Numbered from the stretch's first letter, positions 38,531 through 54,560 are shown. The stretch is DNA of 64,000 bases from Ophthalmolycus amberensis (GCA_024529925.1 JAFEUB010000735.1:186001-250000), one strand, 5' to 3'. Translations and numbers: made by a program. The notes: generated from the letters alone by a model not told the origin.

Positions 38531-40049
38531 ATCCTGGAGGTAGGCGACTGTAAACCTTTCAGTTTTGGAATTTATATCACACTGCAATCAGCAGAGCATT
38601 GTAATAAACTCGACACCTTCAAAAGAACGTATGTAGATGCAGAGAAACCGTGGCAGTTTTTTTTCCTTGTCTGCTTTCAATGAGAGGAGCTTTTCACAGT
38701 CGGCGTTAAGCCCTTGGGACTAAACATGAGGGCCATCATTCACTGACACCTTCTGCCAAAGCCACTTTTCACCATCCTCTTTTGGTTACAGAGTCAAATT
38801 CTAAGCAGTGTTTTACGAGTGTCAAAGCCCCGTGTCCTGTTGCGTCAAAGACAAAGGCCCAGAGAAGTCTGATTCTCCGCTATTATTCAGTCACTTGAAA
38901 GATGGTGCTGGAGAGCGTTTCTGCTGTGGCAGGGGTTTTCTGAAAGCACAGTGTGTTTAAAAAAAATGAAAAAAAGAGGACACAGAATAAGATCAGTGAA
39001 CACTCTCAGAGAGGAGTTTCCCAAAGGTCACAGTGCCCATTCACACACCAGTTTACATTAATCAGCACTCTGCACAGTTGCTTATGCACCAGGAGTTTTG
39101 CCCAGAAACCCTGCCATAAATCAACCACGGACTGAATCCAACATCAAGAAAAAGCTTGAAGTCCTTTTTCATACGAATGCAGTAGCAACAATAAGCTGCA
39201 GCAGTAGTACTTTTTTTTCCTTCTTTTTGACAGCGTTTGGTTTTCCCTCCCTGAGTTTAGTTTGCATTTGATGTAGATCAAAGCACAGCACATTTCACAA
39301 AGAATCAGGCTGTGAATCCCAGCGGTCACTTGAAAGCACTGACAAAATATATAAAGAAGGATAAATTCTACTTGACATGTATTCAGTCAGCCGGTGTTTC
39401 AACGGTGTGGAGCTATTTGTCTAATTAACATATCAATGTGTACTAGTTTAGTTGGGGTAAAGTGAATAATTACTGGAATGACTCGGTCAGGTTTCACCTT
39501 CTGTTTTGATTGGGGAGGCACATGTGGCCCTTTTCCCTCTGTGCACCTTCAGTTGTTTTCCTAGGATACTGGATATTTGACTTTCAATGTGCACCACAGT
39601 CAGCTGAATACATAAAACACACAAACCCATGAATATGAAAATTGTGCAAAACAGGTGGGGAAGGAGTAACAACAAAGTTAGATGTTCATTGTAGGCTATA
39701 TGCAAAAACAAACGGTACCACATAGTGTGTCAAAGGATAAGTATGGCAATACTCTTCTTATTATCATATTCTTCTTAATATTATTATACTTTTCTTATTG
39801 TCAACAAATCCCATAAAATAATAAAAACTAACCTAGCACTGCCTGTGTAGCCAAAGCCTAATACAACTATTTACCCTGCAGCAGAGAGCTCCATAAAAAC
39901 CCAAAGAGCCGTACTGTTGTACAGGGAGTGATGTTACTTTATTAAAATAACCATGCACTTTCATTTTTGATTCTATCTTCTTAACACAGTGCATATACAT
40001 ACTGGTGAAATTAATGTCTGTTTATTTGCAGCTGAAGATGAAGTCCCAA
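38531..40049. other. intergenic, no gene seen
   Basis: AT-rich with nothing recognised. The upstream edge may include more degraded LINE sequence. Confidence 0.45.
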
Positions 40050-40360
40050 ACACGTACAGTTCGTCCAACGAAGAAGTTGGATTGTATAGAAGTCTATGAG
40101 ATAATAATGACCATACTTCTCACTTGATTTATTACCTCAGTAAACGTTGCTAACATGAGTTTCAATCGCTAGTTTCAAGTCTTCTTCAATTCGGCATGAT
40201 GTTCATTTAGTAATTTATAAAGCGGAGTATATGCTTTATGGCAGGTTTACTGTGATCGACTACCAGAGCCGTAAACAGCTTCTCTACGTCACTGCTTTGC
40301 AGGCCAGATATGGTAACTTACGTTCACGGGTTGTAAAAAGTCAAGCGGTGATGATGGCCA
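40050..40360. repeat. teleost interspersed repeat (family not named)
   Basis: Runs such as AGAAGTCTATGAGA, CTCACTTGATTTATTACCTC, AATCGCTAGTTTCAAGTC and CAGAGCCGTAAACAGCTTCT form a sequence I recognise as a dispersed repeat in fish genomes. No ends or target duplications could be fixed. Confidence 0.5.
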
Positions 40361-43002
<2,642 letters not shown>

Positions 43003-43078
43003 GTGGGGGGGTGGGGGGGCTATATTTCTGTCTGTATGTTGATCGTTTTTTTTTTTATTACAAGCGTGCAACACACAG

Positions 43079-43323
43079 TCACTAAACCTTACAGTAGTTC
43101 AGATGTCAAAATGAAGGTTGAGTTCGATGATGGGTGTGGTCCGAGTAAAGGGGGCAAAGGGCAACATGTTACACCCCTGGCCCGATATGGAGTCACGAAA
43201 CCTGACAGGTGTGTAGTTGAGATCAATGTAAAGGCAGAGTTTAAAGATGGATGTGGTCAAAACAAGAGTGCCTGCAACAGGGGGATAGGAAGTGGGGAAG
43301 GGGCCATACAGTTACCTTTTTGA
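43079..43323 (+). other. ORF with in-frame internal duplication, possible exon
   Basis: The plus frame ending at TGA 43321-43323 contains two related segments. The first begins VTKPYSSSD and includes VKMKVEFDDGCGPSK. The second begins VTKPDRC and includes INVKAEFKDGCGQNK. Their starts lie 38 codons apart and the DGCG motifs 39 codons apart, so the copies differ by one in-frame codon. A T-run and CACACAG just before 43079 would suit a splice acceptor. No family is recognised, there is no upstream partner exon, and AATAAA occurs only at about 43650. It may be a small exon, or an old tandem duplication in non-coding DNA. Confidence 0.25.
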
Positions 43324-46300
43324 GGCCCATTATTGCTTACAATTGTTCAGTCTCACTAGATAACATACTGTATATCTTATCTTAACATATTTATCTAAAT
43401 TCCGTGCAGGAACAGAGCACCGACTCTCGTTGCCACTCAAAACACAGAAGAAAACTGGACACCGCTTACAGCCGTAACAGCGCATACAAGACCAATGTTG
43501 CATGTTTCAGCCGACTCGATGATGTTTTGTTATTTTTGCTACAAATGTAAGCTCAATTTTATCGAGACTGATATATTTCCAATGTGGAGTTTACACAGAA
43601 GAACACAAAACAATGATCAATAATCTCCTATTCATGAATTTATATATTAAATAAATATAAATGTCAGGATAATACAGTGCCAGAAAATTATAATTTGTAG
43701 ATGCGGGCCTTCTGAACACGTGTTAATGAAGCAGTGAGAGTTCCTGCCTTCCTTCTACAGACATATGTGGTTTAGAGATGCAGCAGCACTAGGAATGGTA
43801 AAATACAAGGTATTCAAATGTTTGAGATAGATGTGTTGACAAGAAATAAGTTGGAGATAAAAATAAATGCAGTGCATCAGTATACTTTAACACAACCATC
43901 CTGATTGATTGGTTATCTATCTTCCCAGTCCTGTGTATCAGTAGTGGTGATAACACACTGCTGGCTGCCAACATAATATCTTATGCATGGCACCAAGTCT
44001 GCAGCACAGAATGCTTAGCAATGCCAGACACATCCAATCAAGACATTGTTCCACAACTCTGCAGAGGTTACAAAGTAAGAGTGCAGAGCAAAGGAGCCCC
44101 ATTTGTAATGAGCCAGAGTGGGATGCAGAACGAGATAGAGGAGGAGGAAAAAGAGCAAAAGATGGAGCTGGATAGGACCGGATGAGGCTGTGAGAGCAGA
44201 TTGCGTCAACGATAAGAGGTGGCGAAATCAATTCTGGACGAAAAGAGAAAGATTGATTTGGGAGTGAAACAAAGAAAATAGTGACAGGGGCAGATATGGG
44301 AGGAAGGAAAGAAAGAGTGAGATATCACTTATAGGTGACTGGAAGCCAGAAGTGGACGTGACAGACCGTCAAATTAGGAAAAGAGCACAAAAAACTGCAA
44401 CACCTTTTCTGCTTACATTCAATGTGTCAATCAAGGAAGCTTTATTGTGTGCCAATGTTTTTATTTTCCATTTAAGTTTAGTTTTGAAGTCTAATTTGTA
44501 TTCTGAGATCTGAAGCAAGGCCATCATTTGTTAATTCCTCTCTCAATCTTTTTTTTTTTCATTCATCTGTTCTTCCTTACCAACTCGCAGTATGAAAATC
44601 TGTCAGTGGTTGTTTGGATGAATGAGAAGGAGCATCATTCACTCGCCTCTTCTTGGCAGAGCTGCTGAACCGCGTGGGCAGCTTCATGTATTTCCCTGCG
44701 TGTCCTTGTTTGATTTTTAATTTTCTTATCCGCAGGAACCTTGGCGATGCAATTAACGGAATCATTCTCAGGATCCCTCGTGGTTAAGTAGTTTATCATA
44801 CTGAAATTATAAATAGTTTTTTAATAATAGATGACTGTTGATTATAATAAATGCTGGTTTATTAATTGTTATGAATTTTTAAAAAGGTTTCTATAAAAGA
44901 AGTTATTGATTTAAACATATATTCCTTATTTTGGACACAAACCCACCAACCTACCGTTTGTCCCTCGGCTGGCAGTCACACTCAGACACTTGCTTGTGTG
45001 TATCAGCTAAATTCATTATTGCAAACGTTAGTACCGTCTATCCGTTTGTCTGTCTGTCTCCCTGGCCCTTGCTCTCTCTCTCTCTTCCATTTACTCTCTT
45101 TTTACACCTCAGGCAAAAAGCGAGGTTGCTATCCTCATTAACCTCCCTGCCTCTCTCCAGCTCACCTCAGGCCAGCCCCACCTTAAGCTGCACTCATTAC
45201 TGCTGAATCAAGCTGGGGAGACGGCAAGTGAAAGCTGGGAAGCAGAGAAAGTAAGACGGGGGATAGACAAACAGAGATGGAAAAAATACACCAAAGAAGA
45301 AGAAAAAAAGAGGAGATAGACAACTGGGAAAAAAAAAAAAATCAAAGATAAGCAGCGATAAGGAGTGATTCGCTTTTAGTGTGGTTCAATGAAAAAAATG
45401 GACAAAGGAGACAGAAAGAGACGGACGACAGGGGCAGGGAATCCATTAGTGAACTCGGGAGTGGCTAAGATGATGTGTGAGCCAGTCATAAGCAGACATG
45501 CTCAGAGCTTAAAACTATGGCACTTGGCATGGTTAGCCATGATAGATATCTACCTTCAGATACCAGTTATTCATCAATGCCACATTTCTGTTGGCTGCAA
45601 GACGACCAATTGAGAGTCAGAGCAAAGTCTTGCATGGCCTCTCCTGCAAGGATTCTGACCAGACTGATCCCAACCAAAGGGCTTTTTTTGGACCCTTCTG
45701 CTGCTGCCTTTTGGCTGAGTCAGAGCTCAACAATCCCCACAAATGCATCATTGATTAATGAGTCGCAGCTTAAGTGCAACAGTTATGGATACAAATTAAT
45801 GCAAAAGTACTCTTGATGACAATGAAACGCACGTTTTTCTTCTGCCACCAACCAGTGAAAAGTTTGTTCCATTTGCCCATTTGTTTCAAGATCCATGAGA
45901 CATTAGGATGATAAATGGCACGAGGAATGCTCTTGAAGTACTGTCATTAAGACGTTTTTTAATTAGTAGGGGATGGTTTGTATAGTGAGACGCAGCAGTT
46001 ATTACCAGACTGATGGAAAACGACAGAGCTCAGCAGCAAAGGCCTCCTCATGACCAGAAGGAAACAAGCGGACGCTAACTGAGGCACTGATGTGACATGA
46101 AACACGGCCGGCGGATCCAACATCAGTCTACGCTAATAAACTTATGACACTGATGGTTTCCCCCCCCCCCCCCCCCCGTATCATTGTATTTCAATAACCC
46201 ATGTCAGTGACTTTGGATCTAGAAAGTCTGAGTGCAGTGAAGGAAACAGTTTGATGGAGTGGCGAATTAAAAGGGATGGAAAGTGGCAGTTGCATTTTGA

Positions 46301-47867
46301 AAGCCATAAAATAAAAGAGAGAGAGAATGAGAGAGAAAGAGAGAGTTGGGCAGCAGACATGATTAAATCCCATCATCTATTATAGCTCGGCTCGTGGCTT
46401 TGATCTGGCTTCAAGGCCGCACTCTCTGACGCACTCAGGCTCCATTCGCTTCTTAAAAAGGTGACTCTCCCCGAGCTGCGTTTCATCGTTCATTTACTAT
46501 CCATCATTGTCCGCCTTTGGGGAAACGCATCCACGTGCATATATGACTGCGTGTGGTCCAATATATGCTGCACACACTCACTCGTCGTTTGGTTCAGGTA
46601 ATTAGCAGCCTTGGCCAAGACGGAGCACAACACTTACATGTTGACCCTCAAAGGGAGAAACATTCACCTTTCCTATTTTTCGACTTTTTCTTCTCTCCGC
46701 TTCTTCCAACTGTTGGCAAGGCTCTCTTTGTCGTCTCCTCCCCAGATTCAGATGCAGCTCCTCAATTTCAAGGTACTTTACAAGCGTGGCGTGTTGCGGC
46801 GGCAGCAATCATCGGCGAAAAACAATTGTGTGCTTAAAGTGGATGTAACAACAACTTGTGAGGCGCTATCCGCAAGGGTTGTATCAGCAGTGGAAATGAG
46901 CCAAATTAATAGGTCATGGGTAATAAATATATTTTCTTGAATTAGAAATGTGAGGCTTGTTCCCTTTTCAGTCAGTTTGGAACGTTTACAGAGGATGGGA
47001 ACCAATTTAAGTACAACAGGTGGAGCTTTAATGTCAATCGACCCCTGTCATCTTCCTCTGACCTACCACTCCCCTCTTTTTCCTTCTCATCATCTTCATG
47101 TCACTCAAACATTCTGAACCCCATTCCCCTACCCCTTTGCCCACAGATCCAGCGATCAATCTCCATCCGTAATCCCCTACATGAATCTCCCATCCAATTC
47201 TCCTCTACTCCCATCTGTAGTCCTCCATTTCTCCGGGAGCAGGGGAGCTTATATCACAATTTCCTCTTCAGTTTCTCCCTTTCTTTTCCCTCCTTATATT
47301 CCACTCCCCTACTCCCAGTCTTCCTTGCACCTCTTGGGATAACGTAACTCAGAGGACAAGCCTTCAGAGACCAAAGGCTCTCGTTTGCTCTCCCTCCGTC
47401 CCTCTCCCCTTCTCACTGGGGTTCTCTGAGGGACAATGATTACAACCAAGTCACTGCCGCCCCTGCCATGCCAATTAATGTGTGGGACTTAAAGATGGAG
47501 CAAGGGGAAAGAGGGAAAAAGTGGCCATGCTCGTATCTCCATACATTAGCATACTAAACAGGCTGATGGGGGCGTCGCAGCCCAACTGGTGGCTCTACAG
47601 CAGACACTTCAGGGGCATGTTCCCCCAAGCAGACACAATCCAAGTCAGACGTGTTTGCATAAAGTGCACCATCAAACTCGGCGAAGTGTCCTTCTGTGTT
47701 TGTCCTTACCGTCAAGGTGCCAACGTCTGACATCATAGCACGAGTCTGCTTTATTCTATATTAATTGGGTGTGAAGTGACAGGTCATTTCAGCTCAGGCT
47801 CTCAAGGTGTCTCAGTGACTGACTGTGGGTGGTAGGTGAATAGGCTCAGGCTCAGACTTTGGGAAAG
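43324..47867. other. intergenic, no gene seen
   Basis: AT-rich and pyrimidine-rich patches (about 45040-45100 and 47050-47420) and a C-run at about 46160-46177. No recognisable exon. Confidence 0.45.
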
Positions 47868-48345
47868 GCGAGTTTACTTAAATAGCACATTTCAGCTACA
47901 AGGCGATACAAAGTGCTTTAATGTAAAACAACGAGACAAAGTAGCAAAAGAAACACCACAAAAGGATAAAATATTAAATACAAGATAAACCAAGGTACAA
48001 TAGAAGAGATGTTTACAATAATAAAAGTCACAGTGGTGTAAGAAATTATTTCTGCACAGAAAGTCTTGATTTAAAAGAAGTGAGAGTTGCAGCTGACGTG
48101 CAGTTTTCTAGGAGTTTGCTCCAGATATATGGTGCATAAAAACTGAACGCTGCTTCTCCTTATTTAGTTTTGACTCTGGGGACAGAGAGCAGCCCCGTCT
48201 TAGACGACCTGGATGGTTCATAATGGAGCAGAAGAGCAGAAATAAACCACTCGGCGCTTTAGAAACCAACAGTGACATTTGAAAATGAATTCTTCCACAG
48301 ACAGGAAGCTATAGTGTGAAGACCTCAGAGTCCTGAGTATAAGCT
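47868..48345. repeat. teleost interspersed repeat (non-coding retroelement-like)
   Basis: The plus strand shows, in order, TTTACTTAAATAGCACATTT, AAGTGCTTTAATGTAAAAC, TTGATTTAAAAGAAGTGAGA, GCAGTTTTCTAGGAGTTTG, TGGTGCATAAAAACTGAACG, CTCTGGGGACAGAGAGCAG and GACCTGGATGGTTCATAAT. I recognise this ordered set from a very common fish repeat. Divergence is moderate. Family name not asserted. Confidence 0.7.
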
Positions 48346-49214
48346 GATGAAGACAAAACATATGCACACATTATGCTACAATGTATCTTGCAGAATTATA
48401 AATAGCTTGCGGCAAAGTGTGGCTAAGTTACAGTCCCTCAAACGAACCTCACTGTTCCTCCCTCTTGATGAGTTATGATGCACTCTCTGCATCGTGACCC
48501 CATCACGCAACCCCGATTACTGTGGCTCCAAGATTTCACCTCATACTCAAAGAAGCCAAGGGAATTAAATAATGATTCAACGATGCTATAACTGGGCCAC
48601 GGCAGCGAGGCAAAGCTTGTTATCGCAGTACAAGTCGGACTACATGAAAACGGCCAGTCACTGGAGTCATGAAAAATGCAGATGATGAGAGTGTAACATT
48701 TTTTGCAGGATTGATTGGGATTTTTAAATCGAAAAGTAGTTATCATAACCTTGTGCGGCAGCTATGGGAACATTCACTCAAAAAGAAATTAAAGACTGGC
48801 TGTAAAAACAGAAGATCGACAAAAAGGTCAGAGGTCTAAGATGACTTCTCTAATTAGCGCTGCCGTTGAAGAAGATGAGGTCTTCCTCTTCAGAAAACGT
48901 CTCGTGTTTTTCTGTGAGTAAGAGGGCCTGGGAGAAATGTTGGAAAAGCTCGAAGTCAAACTTTTCCCTGGCTCATCTGAAAGTATATCACTGCACCATT
49001 TTTCTTTCACCAGACTTGAGAAGCTGTCCTGACCATTGCAATGACTCATGTTTAAACAATCACCCACATGTGTTTTGCATTACTTCCTTCAGCCAACATT
49101 TGAAATTCCTGAGAAAGCACACACATTTCTAACGTTAAACACATGTTCCTACCACTGTTAAATTAACATTACTCACCATCTTTGAATTTTTTCTTTTTCT
49201 ATTTTCCCCCTTCC
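48346..49214. other. intergenic, no gene seen
   Basis: Nothing supportable was recognised. Confidence 0.45.
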
Positions 49215-49397
49215 AATATTCAATTCAATTAAATTCATTTTTGTATAGCCCAAAATCACAAATTACAAATTTGCCTCAGAGGGCTTTACAATATGTACAC
49301 ATTTGACATCCTCTTGTACCGGAACCCTCACATCAGAACAGGAAAAACTCCCCAAAAAACCCCTTTAACGGGGAGGAAAGAGGAAGAAACCTGTGGT
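49215..49397. repeat. teleost interspersed repeat (retroelement 3'-end type)
   Basis: CAATTCAATTAAATTC, TTTGTATAGCCCAAAATCAC, CAGAGGGCTTTACAATATG, GGAAAAACTCCCC and AGGAAGAAACC occur in the order typical of a very widespread fish repeat, which I believe derives from the 3' end of a non-LTR retroelement. It is well preserved here. Confidence 0.7.
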
Positions 49398-50630
49398 CAA
49401 ATTCTTCATGTTTTGCTTTTCTATATATGCTTTTCTATATATGTGTCTTCCTCCTGCATGAAGTCGGAAATGAGCCACTGAAAGTCTCTGTAAGTTGTCT
49501 TTTAGAGTCTCTTGGAGCCCTGAAGTCCAGCTGGATGCTCATATTAATCCTCCACATGGCGGCAGGATTAATACGATTGTTCATGTTCCTCTCGGCAGCG
49601 TTGCCTTCAGGGATACAATCAGAGACAATAATGCTTTTAGATCCAAAAAATAAATGAATACAATAAATTGAGGACAATTTGAAAACACAGCAGCAGACTT
49701 TAATAGCCAAGATGACTCTAAACTGAGCAGCCAGAAGATATAAAGAGATAATAACTTGCTCATGTCCAATTCCAGTTTCATTCCAGCTCTCCACTGATAA
49801 TAGAAATATTTGTTTTGGTTGCTCCAACTTGCGATAGCAGTTCTGGAAAAAAAATGCCACCCACAACATTTGGGGAAAATATGGTGGAATTTAGGGGAAA
49901 GAAATAAACCGATTTGGTCAAGTTTAGCCCACTCAAAGAAATTATTACAAACAAATAGATACAAATTTAACTTTCGATGGATCGAGGTCCATAAGGTTAA
50001 TTTAGGCAACATGAGCATATTCCCCACCCTGACCTCCAGCAACCTTTTGTTTCACTCTGCCGTATAGTGTGAAGCTAAAGTCTCCCTAAAGCTTTAGAAA
50101 AGCCTGAAGATAATGATGAATCTGCCCAATTGTACTCGACAATCTGCTTTCTGTATGGCTTTCTGCCAGATTCTTTTGCTTTTTCGATTTCTTTTTCTAA
50201 TCAAAGTTTTGGGAACATTCCATTCACATCTTGAATAAAAAAGGAAATAAGAACACAGCAACATGAATTGCATTTTCTTTTATATCTTCATGGTAGCGAA
50301 GGAAGATTCCTCACATCCCTAACAGGGACTGTGGCTCACAGCGGGTCCCCATCAGTTCCACCCATCAGTATTGTTTAAAGTTCAGATAAGAAAGCCTCTT
50401 TAGGATATTGCTGAAATAGAGAACCACTGTAAGAAATATTACAACATCTCACTCCCAACACGTCAAATCAGGCAGCTTGGTCAGCGGGCCTATAAGATTC
50501 AAACTATGGCGCTTTAGGTACCCCTCTAGTGTCCATTTTCACAGGATTGGTACAGTTTGTGCTCATTACATGCATAGTGTATTTTCAAAATAAACTTCCA
50601 ACTTAGGTTTACTTTTTTTAGGTTTATGCA
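49398..50630. other. intergenic, no gene seen
   Basis: Two overlapping minus-strand ORFs of 144 and 153 codons (49435-49869 and 49581-50042) have no recognisable domain, lie in AT-rich DNA and show no splice context. I treat them as chance. Confidence 0.45.
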
Positions 50631-50870
50631 AAAAAACTATGTGGTTAGATTTGGGGAACAAAAGTACTTGGTTAGGCTGAGGTAACGATTTGGGTTGGGT
50701 TGTAATAAATCAGTTTATTATGTATCTGGTGTTAACAAATTATAGAAGTAACATAACAAAACTATGGTCAAATAAGTTGACGTTGACTTGTTTCAGGTGG
50801 GACACAATCAGCGGTGTCCTGGGTGAAAGTCCTGTGTTTGTTGGACCCACCCAATCAAAACTCCCACCAT
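50631..50870 (+). repeat. interspersed repeat family R1, copy 2 (longest)
   Basis: Contains GTACTTGGTTAGGCTGAG, TAAGTTGACGTTGACTTG, GTGGGACACAATCAGC and GGGTGAAAGTCCTGTGTTTG followed by TTGGACCCACCCA. It shares the first and last blocks with 31975-32170 and the last block with 56994-57050. Confidence 0.65.
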
Positions 50871-52739
50871 CTAATAATGACGCCGATGGGTTTACATTGG
50901 AGTAAGTCAAAAGCCTGAAGCGTCGGAACAAAACACCGAGGGTCACTGGTCAAGTATTTGACAAGTTGGGAGTGGGAACAGGTTGACTATAACAGACACT
51001 CAAAGCGTGTAAGAACACGAGAACCTGCTGTGTATCCACATTTTGCATTTGATTACAATGCAAAATGCAGCACCATTTCCCTATGCTGATGCATGTCAGT
51101 CTTTGCAAAATGAAGAAATATTCTTCTGTGCTCAGGATGTCATACAGTGTGATGGGAGCAGTCGAGGTCCGAGGGTAATTGGCTCTGTAAAATCTGAGTC
51201 AAAATGCAAATTCATGTCAACTTTTTCGCAGGTGCTTCTACTTTTATTGAATAACTTGCAACAACTGAGTACAAACAAACTGCGACTTGCGACAGGTCTG
51301 TAAATAATATCTGTGTGTTGACGGAGACGCAGCTGAATGACGCAAACATGAATATCATTAATGAAGCTTCGCAACTGCATGTACAGTATCTCTTGTTTGG
51401 ATCAGAGTTTTTTTGTGTCACGCAGGCAATGTTTCCATGCTAATGTGGATGCTGCACAATAACTGTCCTGCGGCATTTCAGTGCAAATATTGTACGTCCA
51501 AATGAAGAGGAGGCGGCGAACATGCTGATTAGAGGAACAGTGTGTCATGCTGCATGTGCAAGGATTAATTGTTTTAACAAAAGCATATAGTGAAGGGTGT
51601 ATAAGCCATCTCTCTCTCTCCTATACCCATAAATCATTAATTGTGCATCAGTTACCCAAAACTCTAAACGTGACAATGAAAATATAACGGCCTAATGAGC
51701 CAGTGACTGTCTCCTGATTCACTCCTCTGTGTCAAATCTAATTAATAGGGAATAATTATTATTATTTACGAACAAATCACACACTGTAAATAATGCTGGG
51801 CCTCGATTAGCTGACTCATTAATCAGTCCTGGTTTTCTCGGCATGCCTTGCTCGCTCATTCCTCTCCATCTCCCAAATCCGAGGCAGATATGCAGTGCAT
51901 ACTCTGTCTGAACACTATAAATCAGCAAATATGTTGTTACTTATGCACACAGCAGTAATAAAGCACGAATTGGTTATTTGGGGAATAAAGAAACAAATAG
52001 TCAAAAGAGCAACACGTCAGCTAATACGGAAAGAATCCTCTCAGACATAAGTAATATTGCAAGGAGTGGACCCAGAGGGATGTTGTGTGTTTCTGACCGA
52101 GGAGGTCCGCTGATGTGATGCAACATGTCTGTAACGAACTGCCAAACGTTAGGGAAGTATGCATACCTTTGGCAATCACAGAGTTTTCACAGCTCCCTGT
52201 GTGGTAGTCTGTCTCTGGCTTTCACGCAAGAATCATTATCACCTTGTGAAAGGCCTTTTAAAGGAAATTAGATCTTCACTATAAGCAATGGCTTCACACA
52301 CTTTTTTTTGTGCCAGATGCAGCGCAGAGACTAAGAGACCAACATGTTTATAAATGGCTCATTAGTACTTCTGCGTAATACAAAGTGTCTTCCTGCATGG
52401 GTTCATGTCGCCTGCAATTAAGTCAGCAGTGTGATTAAGTCAGATGGGGGTGCTTTCTGCAGGGCTGTCACAATCTGCTCCAACACTCTACAGAGTCCAC
52501 ATAGTGTACCCACAACTTCTCCTCCGGTCTGACAGAATTCATTTTCAGCAAATTGAGTAACATCTGCTTATCAGCAGCACAACCTGTCGTTCTACCTCGT
52601 TCTGTTTTCATTTAGGCTATCGTCTCCAAAACCCCATATGGCTCCCCCTGCCCCTCACTCACCCTGTCGTTATTATTCCCGCCTGTCCCCTGTGGAATGT
52701 TTTTCTCTGAGTACTGCAGCAACACCGAACTCGCTATAA
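50871..52739. other. intergenic, no gene seen
   Basis: Non-coding flank before the next promoter. Nothing was recognised except AT-rich motifs (51735-51775). Confidence 0.5.
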
Positions 52740-53060
52740 ATCACATTGCATTATCACCGCGCCGTGCTTCGCCTCGCGCTCACCTCCCCCCCACCCATCG
52801 CGCGGCTCCGATTGGCCGGTGAGCCTCCTCGGCCGGCCTCTCCGAGTGGGACATCGGTGTAATCGTAAATCCCGCCTCCTTCCTTGGGGCCGGTGATTGG
52901 GAGAAAGGGTCTCTCCTTGAACTGTCAATCAAGCCGTTTCTTGAGCGCCTCGCATCCACTGCTGCTCCCTGCGACGCGCTGAGTGCGGAGCGACGAGACG
53001 CGCTGCATACCAACAGAGAGACGCGGGAGCAGGCTAATTAAGCTCAAGTGGCGATTTACG
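52740..53060 (+). promoter_or_regulatory. CpG-rich promoter of the downstream gene
   Basis: CpG dinucleotides are far denser than anywhere else in the window. Inverted CCAAT boxes (ATTGG) lie at 52811-52815 and 52896-52900, and a GC-box-like CCCGCCTCC at 52871-52879. A TATAAA at 52735-52740 is probably too far upstream to set the start. Transcription is likely to begin at about 52950-53050. Confidence 0.65.
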
Positions 53061-53519
53061 ACCGGCTAGGACGCGCAGAACCCGTCTTCTTCGCTGACAA
53101 CAACAACAACAAAAGGTTATTTTTTGGTCACGTCATTGGACAGTTTACATTGAACCTTTTCCTCCCATGCGTTTTCTCTAAATATTTTTTCCTTCAAGGC
53201 ACTGAGAGCCAAACTAAGTGTTCAGGATATTTGTTTTTTTTCTGCTCTGATATTTTTTTCTGGCTGACAGAGTCTGTACAGGAGAAGACACGCAGCCCCC
53301 TTTGCCTCTCTCTCCGGTCATCAGAAGGAAAAGTCAAGTGGATAAAACTGATGTTTTCGTCCAGTCACATGTAGAAGAAGCATTGGACTATTGCTGTTGA
53401 CATTCATCCACTGGTTCGGGTTTTTTTTTAAATAAGGGAAACAGAGTCCCCGCAACGGCACCACAAAGGAGGAATACCGAGGCTGCAAAAACAAGCAGAA
53501 AATCAATCAGAACTCCATC
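53000..53519 (+). other. 5' UTR of the downstream gene (inferred)
   Basis: Sequence between the CpG-rich promoter and the ATG at 53520. It contains upstream ATGs, including a 108-codon open frame at 53048-53374, which could dampen translation if retained. A 5' UTR intron cannot be ruled out. Confidence 0.4.
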
Positions 53520-53580
53520 ATGGGCTGCCCCCTCTTGCGGAACGCGTTTGCTGGTTTGATCCTGGTTCTGCTGTCGAAAG
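53520..53580 (+). CDS. first coding exon of an unidentified secreted or membrane protein
   Basis: The exon encodes a short signal peptide: MGCPLLRN followed by the hydrophobic AFAGLILVLLSK, then one base before the donor GTAAGT at 53581-53586. The ATG has a strong initiation context (A at -3, G at +4). The exon ends in phase 1, which is usual for signal-peptide exons that precede immunoglobulin-type domains. No following exon is recognisable to the end of the window, so intron 1 exceeds 10.4 kb. The strong promoter upstream, signal peptide, phase and very long first intron suit an immunoglobulin-superfamily adhesion protein, but the gene cannot be named from 20 residues. Confidence 0.65.
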
Positions 53581-54451
53581 GTAAGTTCTTACGAGCTACT
53601 TCAGCGACGCGCTGACGGCCCCGTGTGCTGCTGCGCCACGACGCATGTATGTTCGCCTTTCATTTTCTGAAAACAGGTTGTGGAGGTGAATACTAATGAT
53701 CTACCTGCCTGTGAATCACGCGTGTCTGCTGTGCCACTGCGACGCTGTATGTGTGCGTGTCATTGCGTGCGTGCGAGCGCAGCGCCTGGTTCATCTCCAA
53801 GCCAACCTCGTGGTTCGGTGTAAGCAACGAGTGATGCATGTTAAGATGTTTACTATGAAAAACAAACCTCGCATCCCCAGTCTTCTGTGAACATTCCTTT
53901 ACGTGACTTGAATGGCCTGGTATCCCACGCACACGACGCACCAGCAGCGCAAAGAGGGGGGGGGGGGGGGGGGTGGTGGTGGGGTTACGGGTAGAAGCAA
54001 TGCAGAGAGACTCAGGAGAGAAAACCAGTGTTTTGTTCTCTCGCTATCTCTCTCTCTTCAAAACCAAGGTCGAGAGAGACAAATTGAGAAAGATGGGCAG
54101 TTGGACAAAACATGCACTGGGTAGTGAAGCTTAAATTCATCCTCTTTTATCGCTGCCGTAAAACATCTTCCCTCCAGCTCAACAAAAGGCACGAACACAC
54201 TTCATTCACCTGCTCATTTACAGTGTCGAGATAACTTGCCCAACCAGAAGATTCGGTTGGCATTTTAAACCGCTTCATTATTAATAACACAAACAGACGG
54301 TGTTGTTATGTTGTTGCCGTCCACGGGGAACGCTGACCAGGGAATATTTAAAATCCATCGACCTCCAAATACTCTCCATGCTATGGGATGTCCCACCATA
54401 TATTAGTTGCGCACGGCATTCTCACCATGTACTCCTTGCCCATCTAGCATG

Positions 54452-54560
<109 letters not shown>

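Noticed and set aside
49435..50042. Overlapping minus-strand ORFs of 144 and 153 codons
   Set aside because: They lie in AT-rich DNA, overlap each other in different frames, match no recognised family and have no promoter or splice context.
52735..52740. TATAAA upstream of the signal-peptide exon as the core promoter
   Set aside because: It lies about 780 bp before the ATG and ahead of the CpG-rich block. The promoter looks CpG/CCAAT-driven.
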